A model generated the notes under the pieces. The model did not search any database. It saw only the letters and a program-made list of their open reading frames with translations, and was not told the DNA's origin. Source: Allomyces macrogynus ATCC 38327 (lineage: Eukaryota; Blastocladiomycota; Blastocladiomycetes; Blastocladiales; Blastocladiaceae). From it: 53,461 nucleotides of DNA. Positions 43,487-53,177 of the stretch are shown here, piece by piece. The position numbers and the translations under genes were made by a program. The DNA is taken from contig GG745338.1 in the NCBI GenBank assembly GCA_000151295.1, positions 743,388-796,848 on the forward strand, read 5' to 3'. The first letter of the stretch is position 1, and each line of letters starts with the position of its first letter.

Positions 43487-44720
43487 TTATGCGCGCTTGG
43501 CCTCGACCATGACCGGCACATCGATCGTGTGGTGGCTCTGGAACAGCGGGCTCGCCGCGGTGCTACTGCTCCCATCACTGATCGCACTATCGGCCCGCGG
43601 AATGCGCACTTTCCGTGGCGACGCAAATGCCGGCAGGACCATGAGCGCCTTGGGTGCATCGCTCTGGCCGTAGAGGAACGTGGCGTAAATGACGAGCGCG
43701 GCGCCCGCAACAAACGTGGGCGCGAGCGAGAAGTTGAACAAATACACCGAGGCGACGGCCGACAAGAGAATGGAAATAGACGTGGCGAAGCCCTTGAGAA
43801 TGTTGTCGGCGTACTTGACGACGAGCGCGACAATCAAGCCGCCCACGGCCTGACACAGAATCGCGGCCCACGTCCACGTCGTGTACCCAGCAAAGAACCC
43901 GTGCTCGCGCACTTGGGCGCCGTCGACCGACAGGACACCGATCAGGGCCGGCACGAGCGAGAAGAGCGACAGTTGCGCGTTGCGGATCCAGACCGACGTT
44001 TTGCTCTGCTTGAGCAGCTTCTCAAAGTAGACGCCAGCGAGTCCCGAGAGCAGGCAGGCCACACCCACGGCCGAGAGACCCATCGCGCGCGACCCGAAAT
44101 CCGTGTTTGCGGATGCCGAAGACGAGGTCAAAGTGCCCGTTGGCAGTTGCACGAGCGCGACACCCGTCGTCAAGAGCAGCAGGGCGACCCACTTGTGCGC
44201 CGCGAGGGTGCGGTGCAACAGCCAAACCGAGCACAACGCCGTCGTAAGAATCTTGAGTTGGTAGGTCGTCTAAGGACGCCAAAAGCAGCGGAGTTTCGTG
44301 AGCAACAACCGCAACTGCAAGCGCAACCATCGCGAACTGCATAGGCACACATACCTGGAACGTTGCCGGGTCGAGCAGCGTTGCCGCGACATACTGCAGG
44401 TTGTTTTGCACCGTGTAGAGCACCGCCGGCACGCCGAGCAAGTACCACCGTGGCGAAAAGACTTCGCGCACGAGTTGCGGTACGAATGGCACGGACCGGT
44501 CGGCACCGGTGCGCGCAAACAGGGCAATCGACAGGACTAACTTGATGGCCTCGCAGAGCAGCACGGCCGTGGCCACCGAGTAGGCCGGACCCTCGGTTGC
44601 GTCAGCAGCAACGGTACGCGAGTATCGCAGCAGCAGGACGAGCAGCGAGTTTTGCACGGTGAGCGTGACGAGCGACAGCGCCTTGGCAGAGCTGCCGTCG
44701 GCGGCCGACAAAAGACCCAT
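43487..44720 (-). CDS. Golgi nucleotide-sugar transporter, SLC35A type
   Basis: Exons 44355-44720 and 43487-44269 give 382 residues with about ten transmembrane segments. Family signatures: TLTVQNSLLVLLLRYSRT, LYTVQNNLQYVAATLLDPATFQ followed across the intron by TTYQLKILTTALCSV, GVALVQLPTGT, GVYFEKLLKQSKTSVWIRN and KYADNILKGFATSISI. These are typical of UDP-galactose, UDP-GlcNAc and CMP-sialic acid transporters of the Golgi membrane; which nucleotide sugar is carried cannot be told. The frame is open upstream of the chosen ATG, but only this start gives the family N-terminus. It is divergent, across 1.9 kb, from the transporter-transferase fusion. Confidence 0.92.
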
Positions 44721-46611
44721 CGTGGTGCGGTGCAAGGTCAAAAATTCGAGGCAGGAAGCACAGGCTCGCCGGGCAGGTAGAGCGACAGCGCTTGTCGACT
44801 TGCTCTTGCTCTTCGCTTGGCCGAGAATGGAGAAACGTCGATTGAGGGTCGAGACGAGGCGGGAGCTGGAGGCGCTGAGAAGTTGACTTGCGCTCGAAGT
44901 AGCAGAGAGTATTCGGGCCGCGGCAAGGTCGTCGTCGAAGAATTGCCAGTTACAGGGGCTGGGTGAGCGCAAGCGCGGTCGTCGGGCGTGCGGTGCTGCT
45001 GCTGGGGGGCGTGTCAGGCGGTACGTTGGGCTCGAACCGCAGCGACGGTAGTTGCACCGAGCACGGAACGACCAAAAGCAGGCAGTGACGGCGGGAGAGA
45101 AGAGGCGTGCTCGGTCGGCGGCTCCACGGTCTCTTGGTCGTCGTCTCGGCAACGTTGGCCGGCAGAAGGAAGGGGCGGCAAGGTGCGTTTGCGCGCGTCA
45201 CACGAGGGCCGCCCGAGTGGCGAAGGCCTGTGGCGGGTGCGCGCACGAAGATCAACGTGGCGCATTCGGCGTGGCTTGCCCATGGGCGAAACATCAAGAG
45301 AGTGAGTTCCCCCACCTGCCGTCACAGTCACTTTGATGCGAACCAGATCAGTTCCACGGCCACGACGCACAACGACGCGTCCGGAACGCCCCCGCAGCGA
45401 CCTCTCCATTACTCCCTTTTGTAACAGAGAGCACCTATCGCCCCTCTTCCGGCTGACCGGCACGCAGTCAACATATTGTTTCTGCTGGTGGTCGCAACTT
45501 CGCAGTGCCTGGTGCTCTGCGATTGCCATCTCCACTCGGCCGGCGCAATGGGCGTCGTCTTGGTGCTGGACCGCCGAGGAGGGCACGCTGTGAGCAGACA
45601 GTCTTGGTCACCAACAAAGCGGATTGTCTCGTGTGCCGCACGCCGACACAGGCTCTCAGATTCAATCACCACGCCGTCGTTCGTGAAGCCCCCCAAGGTC
45701 CACGCGCACATGGTTTTCGCCCCTTTTCCAGCGCCCAGCCCAGCCAGCCAGCCAGCCAGCCAAAAAATTATAAAATACGGAGAGCGGGCGGGTCCGCGCG
45801 TCCCATGGCAAGGCCCTTGGGCGAACCAAAGCTCTGCCTGAGCGGCGACTTTGCCGCCTGGGCCAGGCCAGCTGAGATTGATCAAGAACGTGTCCGCCAA
45901 ACAACGGGCCGACATCCGCCATCTTCTGGAACAAACATGCAAAATGCAAGGCACATTTAATGTCTGCTGTCTGTCGTCATTTATTTATTAGCCTACCGTT
46001 CTTGTCAGGAGTTTTTCGTATAAAGAGCTGGCCCTCCCCGGTCGGAACAGGCTGCTCTCGCACTCGCGTGCCGTGGTGTTGTTGCTCCTTCGTGTCGCTT
46101 ATCGTTGCCATCTGGCGTGCACCATCATTCCCGAACCATTTGACTTTGTCAAAGGTCCGTACCTTTGCTGCAACCTGGCCAGCGGATGCACATGCCACCA
46201 GCACGCGCCAGCGCGCAACTGCCCCGAGCTGCGAAAATTCGAGTTTTCTTTGCCGCCCAACCGCTGGCGACTCGGCCGCAGGGCTCGCCTATGAAAAGAC
46301 GAACGAACGGAGGCGATGCGCGCGGACGGTGGCAAAGGCGGCGAACAGGGGGCGAGAGGCGAATGTTGACTGAGCAAACTGCCGTTTTGTGGCTTGGGAG
46401 TGGCAACGTGTGTAACACTACCCACGCTAACAACGAGTTTTGGGTCTGTGTGCCGTCGCCAACAACGCCCAGCCAACGCCCGTCCTGCCGCTGTGCATCC
46501 CCGCGCCGCCTCCCGAATTCACCAGACCCGATAAATACTCAAGGAACTGACCAGCAGCGGCTTCTTCTCTCGCGCTCGACTGCCAGCCTTGCACTCCTTT
46601 GCACACCCAAG
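44721..46611. other. Intergenic between two divergent nucleotide-sugar transporter genes
   Basis: 1,891 nt. No supported gene; overlapping frames are Arg/Ala/Pro-rich noise. ATAAATA at 46531 is a TATA-like element 81 nt before the ATG at 46612. Confidence 0.5.
46530..46538 (+). promoter_or_regulatory. TATA-like element of the transporter-transferase gene
   Basis: GATAAATAC, 74 nt upstream of the ATG and in a GC-rich setting. Assigned by position only. Confidence 0.35.
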
Positions 46612-48891
46612 ATGGCCGCCCGGCCCGCCACCAAGTGGGCGCCCGTGCCCACGGCCGACGACGACGACGCGGCTCGCGCCACCCTGGCCGGCCCTTCGGC
46701 GTCGCCCGCCTTTGCTTCGCTCACCATTGACGACTCGACCACGGCCGCGCACAAGGACATACATGCCGCCTCGCCGCTCGACCTCGCTGCCGAGCGAACC
46801 TATGCCCTGCCGCCGACCGCCGCCTGGCTCGTGCTCGTCAACCTTGTCGCCAGCGTCGGCACCGTGCTCGTTGCCAAGCGTATTCTCGTCGCCTTCCCGC
46901 GACCCATGGTCGTGACGTTTGTGCCGCTCCTCGCCGCCTACCTCGTCTCGCACGTTCTCTCTCGGTACCAGCCGCTCAGTGCGCGCCATGTCGCCAAGCG
47001 TGACTCGTTGCTCGTTGGCGGCACGCTCGCGCTGGCCTTGGTTGCGCTCAACGTGTCGCTCGCCATTAACTCGGTCGCAGTGCACCAGGTCGCGCTCGCT
47101 CTCGGTCTGCCTGTGACCGCTGCTCTGCACGCGGTTCTGTTCCGCTCGAACGGTGGTCGTCGTGGCGGTCTAGCCATTGTCACTGTCATGGTCGGTGTGG
47201 CCTTGGCCACGGCGCACGCCTTCCGCGACGACCCGTGGGGACTTGCCGCTGCGCTCGCCGCCGCCATGTTCACGGCGCTCGCGCACGTCGTGCTCTCGTA
47301 CGTGCCGTCGTTTGACGACATGTCCCCGTTGCAGACTGTGGCCACGGCGGGTCCTTACGCCGTCGGCATCGTCTCGCTCTTGGTTCTGTTTGTCGAGGTG
47401 CCCATGATGGCCGTCGAGGCCGAACCCGTGCTCGCGCAGCTCGCTGTCGCTCCCTGGGGCCAGCTGGCGCTGCTCGCGGCCGTGATGATTGTCTCGCTGA
47501 GTGTCGGCAACTCGCCCGTGCAGTCTGCGCACGCTGGACGCGTGTCGGTCATTGACCACCTCAAGACGGTCCTGATTGTGTGCTTTGGCGCGTCGCTCTA
47601 CCCGGCCGCGCACGACTGGTCGCTCTTGTTTGTCGTTGGCTTGACGGTCGCCGTGGTCGGTCTGTCCATGTACGCGTCAGCCGCAGACGACCGCAGCGAC
47701 GTCTCGGCCGTGCCCAAGGGTCTCCAGTACGTTAATCTTTTCTTGCTGTCGAGTTCGCAAAGTTTAGCAGCAGATGCTAACCATTTTCACCTCGCTTTCA
47801 CCAATAGGGCCTTCTACGCCACGTTCCGGTACCTGATGTACTTCCTCGGCGGCGTGCTCGCCGGGTCTGTCTTTGTCGTGCTCGCGCTGCGTCACATGCC
47901 GCACCTCGTCCCGGGTCTCAGCATGGCCTCGGGCGCGGCCCCCTGGGAACCCGTTGTCTCGAACATCAACAACGCCTCGGTCGCCGACATGATGACACAC
48001 ATGTGGCGCGCGCTCGACACGCAGGTCTCGACCCCTTTCCACTGGGATCGCCGGCTCAAGCAGCCCGGCCGTCTGCGTACGGGCGAGCGCGTGCTGGTGA
48101 TGGTGGCTGATTCGCGCACGCCCAAGCCGATCAACAGCGAGCCCGTCGGCAAGCAGGACTACGTGACGACGTCGGCGTTGGTGAATGCCTGGTGGGCGGT
48201 GCGTCATGGGTACGACTACCAGCGGATCCGGATCGACGCGCCCGAGCCGGGGTTCCACGGGACCTGGTCGCGGCTCAAGGCCATCTACGACGCGCTGCAC
48301 CGGTTTGAGATTGTTGTCATGTTTGACGGCGACGCATTTGTAAACCAGCCCGACAAGGACTTGCAGTGGATGATGGACCGGTGGGGGTTCCACGACAAGG
48401 CTTCGTTTATGATGGCTGATGACCCGCCCGGGCAGCCGCCGGAGAACGCGAACGCCGTGAACTGCGGGTTCTGGGTCGTGCGTAACACCGACCTGGCCAA
48501 GGCGACGCTGCGCAAGCTGATCATGTTCCCATTCTCGGACCACCCAGAGGCCGTCATGTGGCGCACGAGGTGGCCGCACGAGCAGCACGTCTTCACATTC
48601 TTTATCCTGCCGACGCTCAAGAAGGGCGAGGAGTTTATCCACGCGCCGTGCGAGGAGGCCAATGGCTGGTGGGAGTTCCGCCCCTGCGTCGGGTCGGTGA
48701 TCACGCACGCGTGGACGGGCAAGGACAAGGTCGCGCAGCGCATGGCCGATTTGCTCGCCAAGGAGAACCTGCGCTTGCTCGAAAAACTCACGGCGGGCGA
48801 CTACCACTTCCGGTTCTGCACGCCCTGGGCTGTCGGTAAGGATGAGCGGTGCACCTACCCGGAGGACGTGGCCGGGCTGCCCGCGCCGTAG
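46612..48891 (+). CDS. Nucleotide-sugar/triose-phosphate-type transporter fused to a GT34-like glycosyltransferase
   Basis: Exons 46612-47726 and 47808-48891 give 732 residues. Residues about 65-365 form a ten-span transporter of the TPT/SLC35 superfamily (VNLVASVGTVLVAKRILVAF, ALNVSLAINSVAVHQVALAL, SVIDHLKTVLIVCFGASL). One extra span (YLMYFLGGVLAGSVFVVLAL) leads to a C-terminal glycosyltransferase of the Gma12/Mnn10 (GT34) kind: NAWWAVRHGYDYQRI, WSRLKAIYDAL, FEIVVMFDGDAFV (DxD), NCGFWVVRNTDLAKATL and HEQHVFTFF. With the N-terminus in the cytosol, eleven spans place the transferase in the Golgi lumen, next to the exit of the transporter. The inferred role is import of a nucleotide sugar and its direct use on glycoproteins. 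The 81-nt intron has a GCTAAC branch site but is in frame and stop-free. Confidence 0.85.
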   Translation: MAARPATKWAPVPTADDDDAARATLAGPSASPAFASLTIDDSTTAAHKDIHAASPLDLAAERTYALPPTAAWLVLVNLVASVGTVLVAKRILVAFPRPMVVTFVPLLAAYLVSHVLSRYQPLSARHVAKRDSLLVGGTLALALVALNVSLAINSVAVHQVALALGLPVTAALHAVLFRSNGGRRGGLAIVTVMVGVALATAHAFRDDPWGLAAALAAAMFTALAHVVLSYVPSFDDMSPLQTVATAGPYAVGIVSLLVLFVEVPMMAVEAEPVLAQLAVAPWGQLALLAAVMIVSLSVGNSPVQSAHAGRVSVIDHLKTVLIVCFGASLYPAAHDWSLLFVVGLTVAVVGLSMYASAADDRSDVSAVPKGLQYVNLFLLSSSQSLAADANHFHLAFTNRAFYATFRYLMYFLGGVLAGSVFVVLALRHMPHLVPGLSMASGAAPWEPVVSNINNASVADMMTHMWRALDTQVSTPFHWDRRLKQPGRLRTGERVLVMVADSRTPKPINSEPVGKQDYVTTSALVNAWWAVRHGYDYQRIRIDAPEPGFHGTWSRLKAIYDALHRFEIVVMFDGDAFVNQPDKDLQWMMDRWGFHDKASFMMADDPPGQPPENANAVNCGFWVVRNTDLAKATLRKLIMFPFSDHPEAVMWRTRWPHEQHVFTFFILPTLKKGEEFIHAPCEEANGWWEFRPCVGSVITHAWTGKDKVAQRMADLLAKENLRLLEKLTAGDYHFRFCTPWAVGKDERCTYPEDVAGLPAP

Positions 48892-49247
48892 ATGTGTTGT
48901 GTTGGTTGCGCTTTCTGTATTCTCGAGCGCGACGCAGTTGATATCCCTGTCGCGCATTGTCTCCTCCATTTTTGTCTTTTTGGCATTGGTTTTGGCGTTG
49001 TCGTGTCTTGTATTCGTTGCGCATTGACTTGTTCCCTCGCGTTTTGCTGCGTGTATACATCAAGAGAAGCCTTTTTCCCTTCACATCCAGAGAAAAGCAG
49101 CAGCGCCGACACGTCGTTGTCGACATGTAGGACGATTTTACGGCGACGGAGCAAGTGACAAACAGCGACTTCGGCGACGTACCAAATATGTTTTCGAGCC
49201 AGACTGTTCGGCCACCATTCTCTTGCGCTCGCCCGACTGAACGCAAC
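48892..49247. other. Intergenic between fusion gene and Ctf8
   Basis: 356 nt, T-rich 3' flank then the Ctf8 leader. The Ctf8 frame is open back to an ATG at 49155. Confidence 0.5.
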
Positions 49248-49670
49248 ATGCCGCAAATTTACATTCCATTATCAAGCCGTAACCCGCGTAACCTGGTCCT
49301 GCTTGAGCTGCAGGGCACGCTCGAAGGGTCCGGCGACGACAGTTCCAACACGAGCTTTGCCGGCGAGGCGCTGGGCACGATTCGGTTTTCCGTACGAATT
49401 ATGATTCCTGACGATGCTCCTGCATCTCTCCACCCGCCAAAAGTACTGATCCGGTCCACAAACGAATCCCAGGACACGCCGACAGACTCGACGCCCGAAC
49501 TCATCATCGGCCACCACCGTCTGCACGGCAAACTCGTCACGTGCGCGAAACCTTTTGCCGTCCTCCAAAAATCCTCCACGGCCGACGTATCGCTCTCCAC
49601 CGAATGGCACGTGCTCGGCATCGTGCGGCACCGGTACCTGTTTAAGTCGCGCCCGCACAACGTCATCTAG
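49248..49670 (+). CDS. CTF8: Ctf8, subunit of the Ctf18-RFC clamp loader
   Basis: Intronless, 140 residues from the ATG at 49248. MPQIYIPLSS, then NLVLLELQGTLEG, FAGEALGTIRF, ELIIGHHRLHGKLVTCAKPFAVLQK and the C-terminal HVLGIVRHRYLFKSRPHNVI match Ctf8, the small subunit that joins Dcc1 to the alternative clamp loader for PCNA loading and sister-chromatid cohesion in the nucleus. An in-frame ATG at 49155 would add 31 residues (TNSDFGDVPNMF...) that the family lacks. A loop of about 35 residues after RFSVRIMIPDD is longer than usual. The stop is 23 nt from the stop of the convergent ECHDC1-like gene, so the transcripts probably overlap. Confidence 0.88.
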   Translation: MPQIYIPLSSRNPRNLVLLELQGTLEGSGDDSSNTSFAGEALGTIRFSVRIMIPDDAPASLHPPKVLIRSTNESQDTPTDSTPELIIGHHRLHGKLVTCAKPFAVLQKSSTADVSLSTEWHVLGIVRHRYLFKSRPHNVI

Positions 49671-49693
49671 CCAATCCCAATTAATCATTCTTC

Positions 49694-51043
49694 TTACTTC
49701 CTCTTCTTGCCCGCGGCCGTCGCCGCCGCTCGCTCCAACGCTTTCAAATTCTCCTCGCTGCCCCAACACGTGACAAACGCTTCCCTTTCCACCTCCAACG
49801 CCTTTTCCCGCACCGCGCGATCACCCGCCACCACTGCAGCCTTGATCGCGCGCACACTCTTCAAACTGTGCCCGTCGTACGCCTCCAGCCCGACGGGCTC
49901 GGTCATCGCCACAAACTGCCCCCAGACCCCGCGCGCCGCGTCCCCAGCCTCGTCCTCGACCGACAACGCCGTAGATGTTCCGAGTTCCGCGGCGCCCGAC
50001 GACGTGCGGGACCCGTGCGCGAGGGATACGGGTGGGCGCGCGGGGACACGGTCCGACGATGTCGGTTGGTGGTCTGTGGGGAGCGGCACGCCCAGGTAAG
50101 ACGTAATCGTGTCGAGCGCCGCGTGCAGCGCGTGGCCTGCGGGGCAGGCGGATTGCGCCAGTCCCCACCGGACGGCGGCGTCGCCATCGAGTTTCTTGCA
50201 GGACAGGAAGAGTTGCAGGGATTTGGTCGGGCCGAGGAGACGGGTTAGGCGGTACCCGCCGCCCCATCTAGATGGAGGGAAGGAGAAAAGAGATGGGTCA
50301 GGGTTGCCGCGAGGTAGGGAGTGGGAGGGCGGGAGAAGCGTACCCGGGCGCGGCACCCATTCTCAGCTGCACGAACCGGATCTGCGTCGAGTGCGTGACA
50401 ATGCGGAAGTCGGTCGTGGTCGTGAGCTCGGCGCCGCCGCTAGATACATTCACCACCGTGACCTGGGTAAGAGCGATGCAGTGAACACGCGAGATTCACG
50501 CGAAAGGTACCCAATCGCGTAGCCCTCAACGGCGGCAAACGAGACGAGTGGCAATTCGCGCAGCCGCGTGAGCGAGTCGTGCATGAGCGTCGCCATCGCA
50601 CGGCCCGAGGCCGGGTCAAAGACGTGCTCGCTTGCGACATCGAGGTCTCAATTGGCGCGTCGCGTCGGATCAGGCGTGAACAGACCCAGTATCAAGGAAC
50701 GAGTGGGACACCATACGCACCAAACCCGGTACAGAATGACGACCCGGTCCCTGTCAAGATCACGGCCGCGAGCTTGTCCTGGTGCTGATCGAGCTGGTCG
50801 ACGCTGTTATCGTGTATGGTCCCATAATGTGAACTTTTCGTTCTTGGCGCGACACAGGAGACACAATGCCCACCAATCGGCGAGCTCGGCCATCATCCGG
50901 CCCGAGAGGGCATTGTGCTTGGCGGGGTTATCGAGCTGCACGAGCGCGACCGGCAGCTGGCGATGGTACTTGAGGTGCACTTGGCCGCGACCAAGCTTGC
51001 GAAACGACTCGCGCGTCGCGGCGAGGGCGGCGCGGGTGGACAT
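49694..51043 (-). CDS. ECHDC1-like enoyl-CoA hydratase/isomerase family protein
   Basis: Exons (minus order) 50874-51043, 50721-50803, 50511-50646, 50344-50439 and 49694-50267 give 352 residues in frame. Crotonase-fold blocks: VALVQLDNPAKHNALSGRMM, AAVILTGTGSSFCTGFDLDV (first oxyanion-hole segment), SFAAVEGYAIGGGAELTTTTDFRI (second), IRFVQLRMGAAPGWGGGYRLTRLLG, and a C-terminal WGSEENLKAL. The order and the C-terminus resemble ethylmalonyl-CoA decarboxylase ECHDC1, a metabolite-repair enzyme that removes ethyl- or methylmalonyl-CoA; other crotonase activities cannot be excluded. No clear targeting peptide. Two short exons (83 and 96 nt) carry the oxyanion-hole and substrate-pocket segments. 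Confidence 0.85.
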
Positions 51044-51407
51044 GGCTGCGGTTGCAGCGAGTCGTGTGTTGGTTGGGGGTTGGGCGTGGGGTCCAAGTTG
51101 CTGGTGTTTGTGAAGTCTGAGGAGAGAAGAAGCGGGTGGGATGATGAGTGAAATACACTACTTCGGTGCGTCCGGTTGCGGTTTGCTCCGGCCATCGTCG
51201 CTCGCCGGTCTTTCCCTTCAGAAACACCAGCGCCGAGAGTCGAGACCAGTATGCAGATTGGATTGCGAACGACGACGACGATGAAGGCGACGAAGGGTTT
51301 ATTGCAAAGAAAAGGCAGCACACACACAAAACGAAAAACGCCAAAGTGGAACGAGGCAATGATGAGCGACTTCACGACCGGAAAACAACGTCTACCTCTC
51401 CGATTCT
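51044..51407. other. Intergenic, promoter of the ECHDC1-like gene
   Basis: 364 nt between the start of one minus-strand gene and the stop of the next. Nothing specific recognised. Confidence 0.5.
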
Positions 51408-52293
51408 CTACTCCTCCTCGGCCGGCGTCGCGGGCGCATTGACCGCCTTGGCCAGCGCGAGCGCACTCTTCTCCTCCTGGGACTTGGCGATCCACGGCGC
51501 CTTGTCTTCCTCCGACATTTGCGCCCACTGCGCACTCGCGAGCTTGGCCACGTCGGGCATGTACTTGCCCTGCTCGGCCGGCAGCGTCGATCGCAAATGC
51601 ATCATGAAGTGCGTGAACGACGTCTTGGCCTGCGGGTTCTCCTTCTTGGCGACGCGCTTGGCGCGCTTGGCCAACTTCTCGGCAGCCTCCCGCGCCGTGA
51701 TCATTTCACGGGCCGCAATCTGCGCGGGCGTGTAGGTGCGGTGGTACTCGTTGAGCAATTGCTGGTGTTGCGCCTTGAGTTCGGCGAGCTTGCGTTCGTA
51801 GCGCTTGCGCTCTGGGGGCGGGGATCATGGGCGGATCAGGATCTGTGACTGAGGCGAATCCTGGGGGGGGGGGGGGGGGCGAAAATGCACCGAATTCGGG
51901 CATGGCGCGCCAGCGGCGGCCGAGCTCGGACATCCAGTCTTGGCTCTTGATGCCAGCGGGCTTCTTGTCGGCCTGGTCGCCGATGTAGAGGCTGAACGAG
52001 TTCTGCACGGCAAATACATGGCTGGCGAATGAGCGATGGCATTGGGAAAGCGAGCGTATGCAGGTGGCGGCAAACGCACCTTGCCCTGGCGTTTGGGCGG
52101 CTCCGGGGCGGGCGTCACGTCGTGGTGCACGGCTATAGACAAGCCGCGCGGGGGAAATGGCATGAGAATTGAGGCCGTCATGCGTGAGAGGGAGCGTTGA
52201 GCATCGATAGTTACCGCGAACGGCAGCACTGGTGGCGAGAGGCCGCGGCACGGCAAGCGGGGCGGCGGCGCGGAGCGAGCGGCAGAGGAACAT
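51408..52293 (-). CDS. Two-HMG-box protein, probable mitochondrial nucleoid protein
   Basis: Exons (minus order) 52215-52293, 52080-52132, 51891-52002 and 51408-51811 give 215 residues. A basic, Ala/Arg-rich presequence (FLCRSLRAAAPLAVPRPL) suggests mitochondrial import. HMG box 1 runs KRQGK|NSFSLYIGDQ ... WMSELGRRWRAMPEFERKRYERK, split by two introns. Box 2 is PQAKTSFTHFMMHL ... VAKLASAQWAQMSEEDKAPW. Two tandem boxes after a presequence fit the Abf2/TFAM plan: DNA bending and packaging of mitochondrial DNA. The intron 51812-51890 contains a 17-C tract immediately followed by a CAG. Using that nearer acceptor would shift frame, so the distal CCCAG at 51812 is chosen because it gives the continuous helix of box 1. 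Confidence 0.82.
51863..51879. repeat. 17-G homopolymer in an intron (poly-C on the coding strand)
   Basis: Lies in the third intron of the HMG-box gene. A CAG directly follows the C run on the coding strand, 49 nt before the acceptor that keeps the frame. Confidence 0.9.
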
Positions 52294-53177
52294 GGTGTTG
52301 GTGTTGGTCGGTAATTCGGGGGTCGAAGCAGTCGGGCAAGCAATTTGAGACGGGTCGCAGAACGGCGGGTTGCAGCGGGTGCAGCAAGTCCAGAAGCGTT
52401 GAGTGCGGCAGGTCGGGACGGGTGCGGTTGGGAGCAAATGGCGATGAAGCTGGCCGGCGTCAACGGGCGGGACTTGTTGTCGTCAAGGAGCTTGATCAAC
52501 TGAAATGCGGTGGTGTGGTGAGGTGCATCGGCTGCTGCCAGGCGTGTTTGGTGCACGTGGTGCGGTGGAGGCAGGTGTGGCGCAGGTCAGGCCAACGGAG
52601 CACGTGCATCAGCCCGCAGAAGGAGTGCGCATCAACGGCGGTCCAATGCCCGAAGAAGCGGCAGTCTGGAGCGCATGCTGACTGGCAGCAGGGTCCACGC
52701 CACTTGCCTGTTTGCGCGCAACCCCTGCTGCACGCTCCACCTGCACGTTTCCTTCTCGTCCTGCTGCCCAGCGCACCACGCACCACGACCACGACCACGA
52801 CCACGACCACCACCACCACCACCACCACCACCACGGCCAGCCGGCTGTGGCCTCGACCCGGACCAGATCGCCATGCCCGCGGGCGCGCTGCCTGAACCAC
52901 TGCCGCTCCCCGCCGCTCCTCGCCACCGCGCGCTCTCTCCCCGCAAGACGGCCCCCGCCGTCATCTGTCCGCCAGCTCGACTCGCGCACCCTGCGCCCGC
53001 GCCGGCCCGCCGTAAACGCCGCGGCACGCAACCCAGCACGCCGGCCCACGCCGCGACCCGCCGACGCCCAAGACTCGCTGCAAGCGGCCTGCCGCTGCTT
53101 TGCTGCCGTGTCCGCCTGGGGGCCCTCGAAGCGGCGCCGCACCCTTGCTGCCCGCGACCGCGCCGCGACTCACCACG
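52294..53177. other. Intergenic between divergent HMG-box gene and right-edge gene
   Basis: 884 nt. Apart from the CCACGA/CAC run at 52783-52834, no structure or gene recognised. Long frames on both strands come from GC bias. Confidence 0.5.
52783..52834. repeat. CCACGA hexamer run grading into (CAC)n
   Basis: About four CCACGA units followed by nine CAC units, 350 nt upstream of the right-edge gene. The hexamer could have decayed from, or be expanding beside, the triplet run. Confidence 0.9.

Noticed and set aside
45037..45050. TCGAACC motif resembling a tRNA T-loop
   Set aside because: No matching acceptor stem, anticodon arm or D-arm could be found around it.
44721..45152. N-terminal extension of the SLC35A transporter to 45152
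   Set aside because: The frame is open, but the extra 144 residues are Arg/Ser-rich and unlike any transporter N-terminus; the ATG at 44720 gives the family start.
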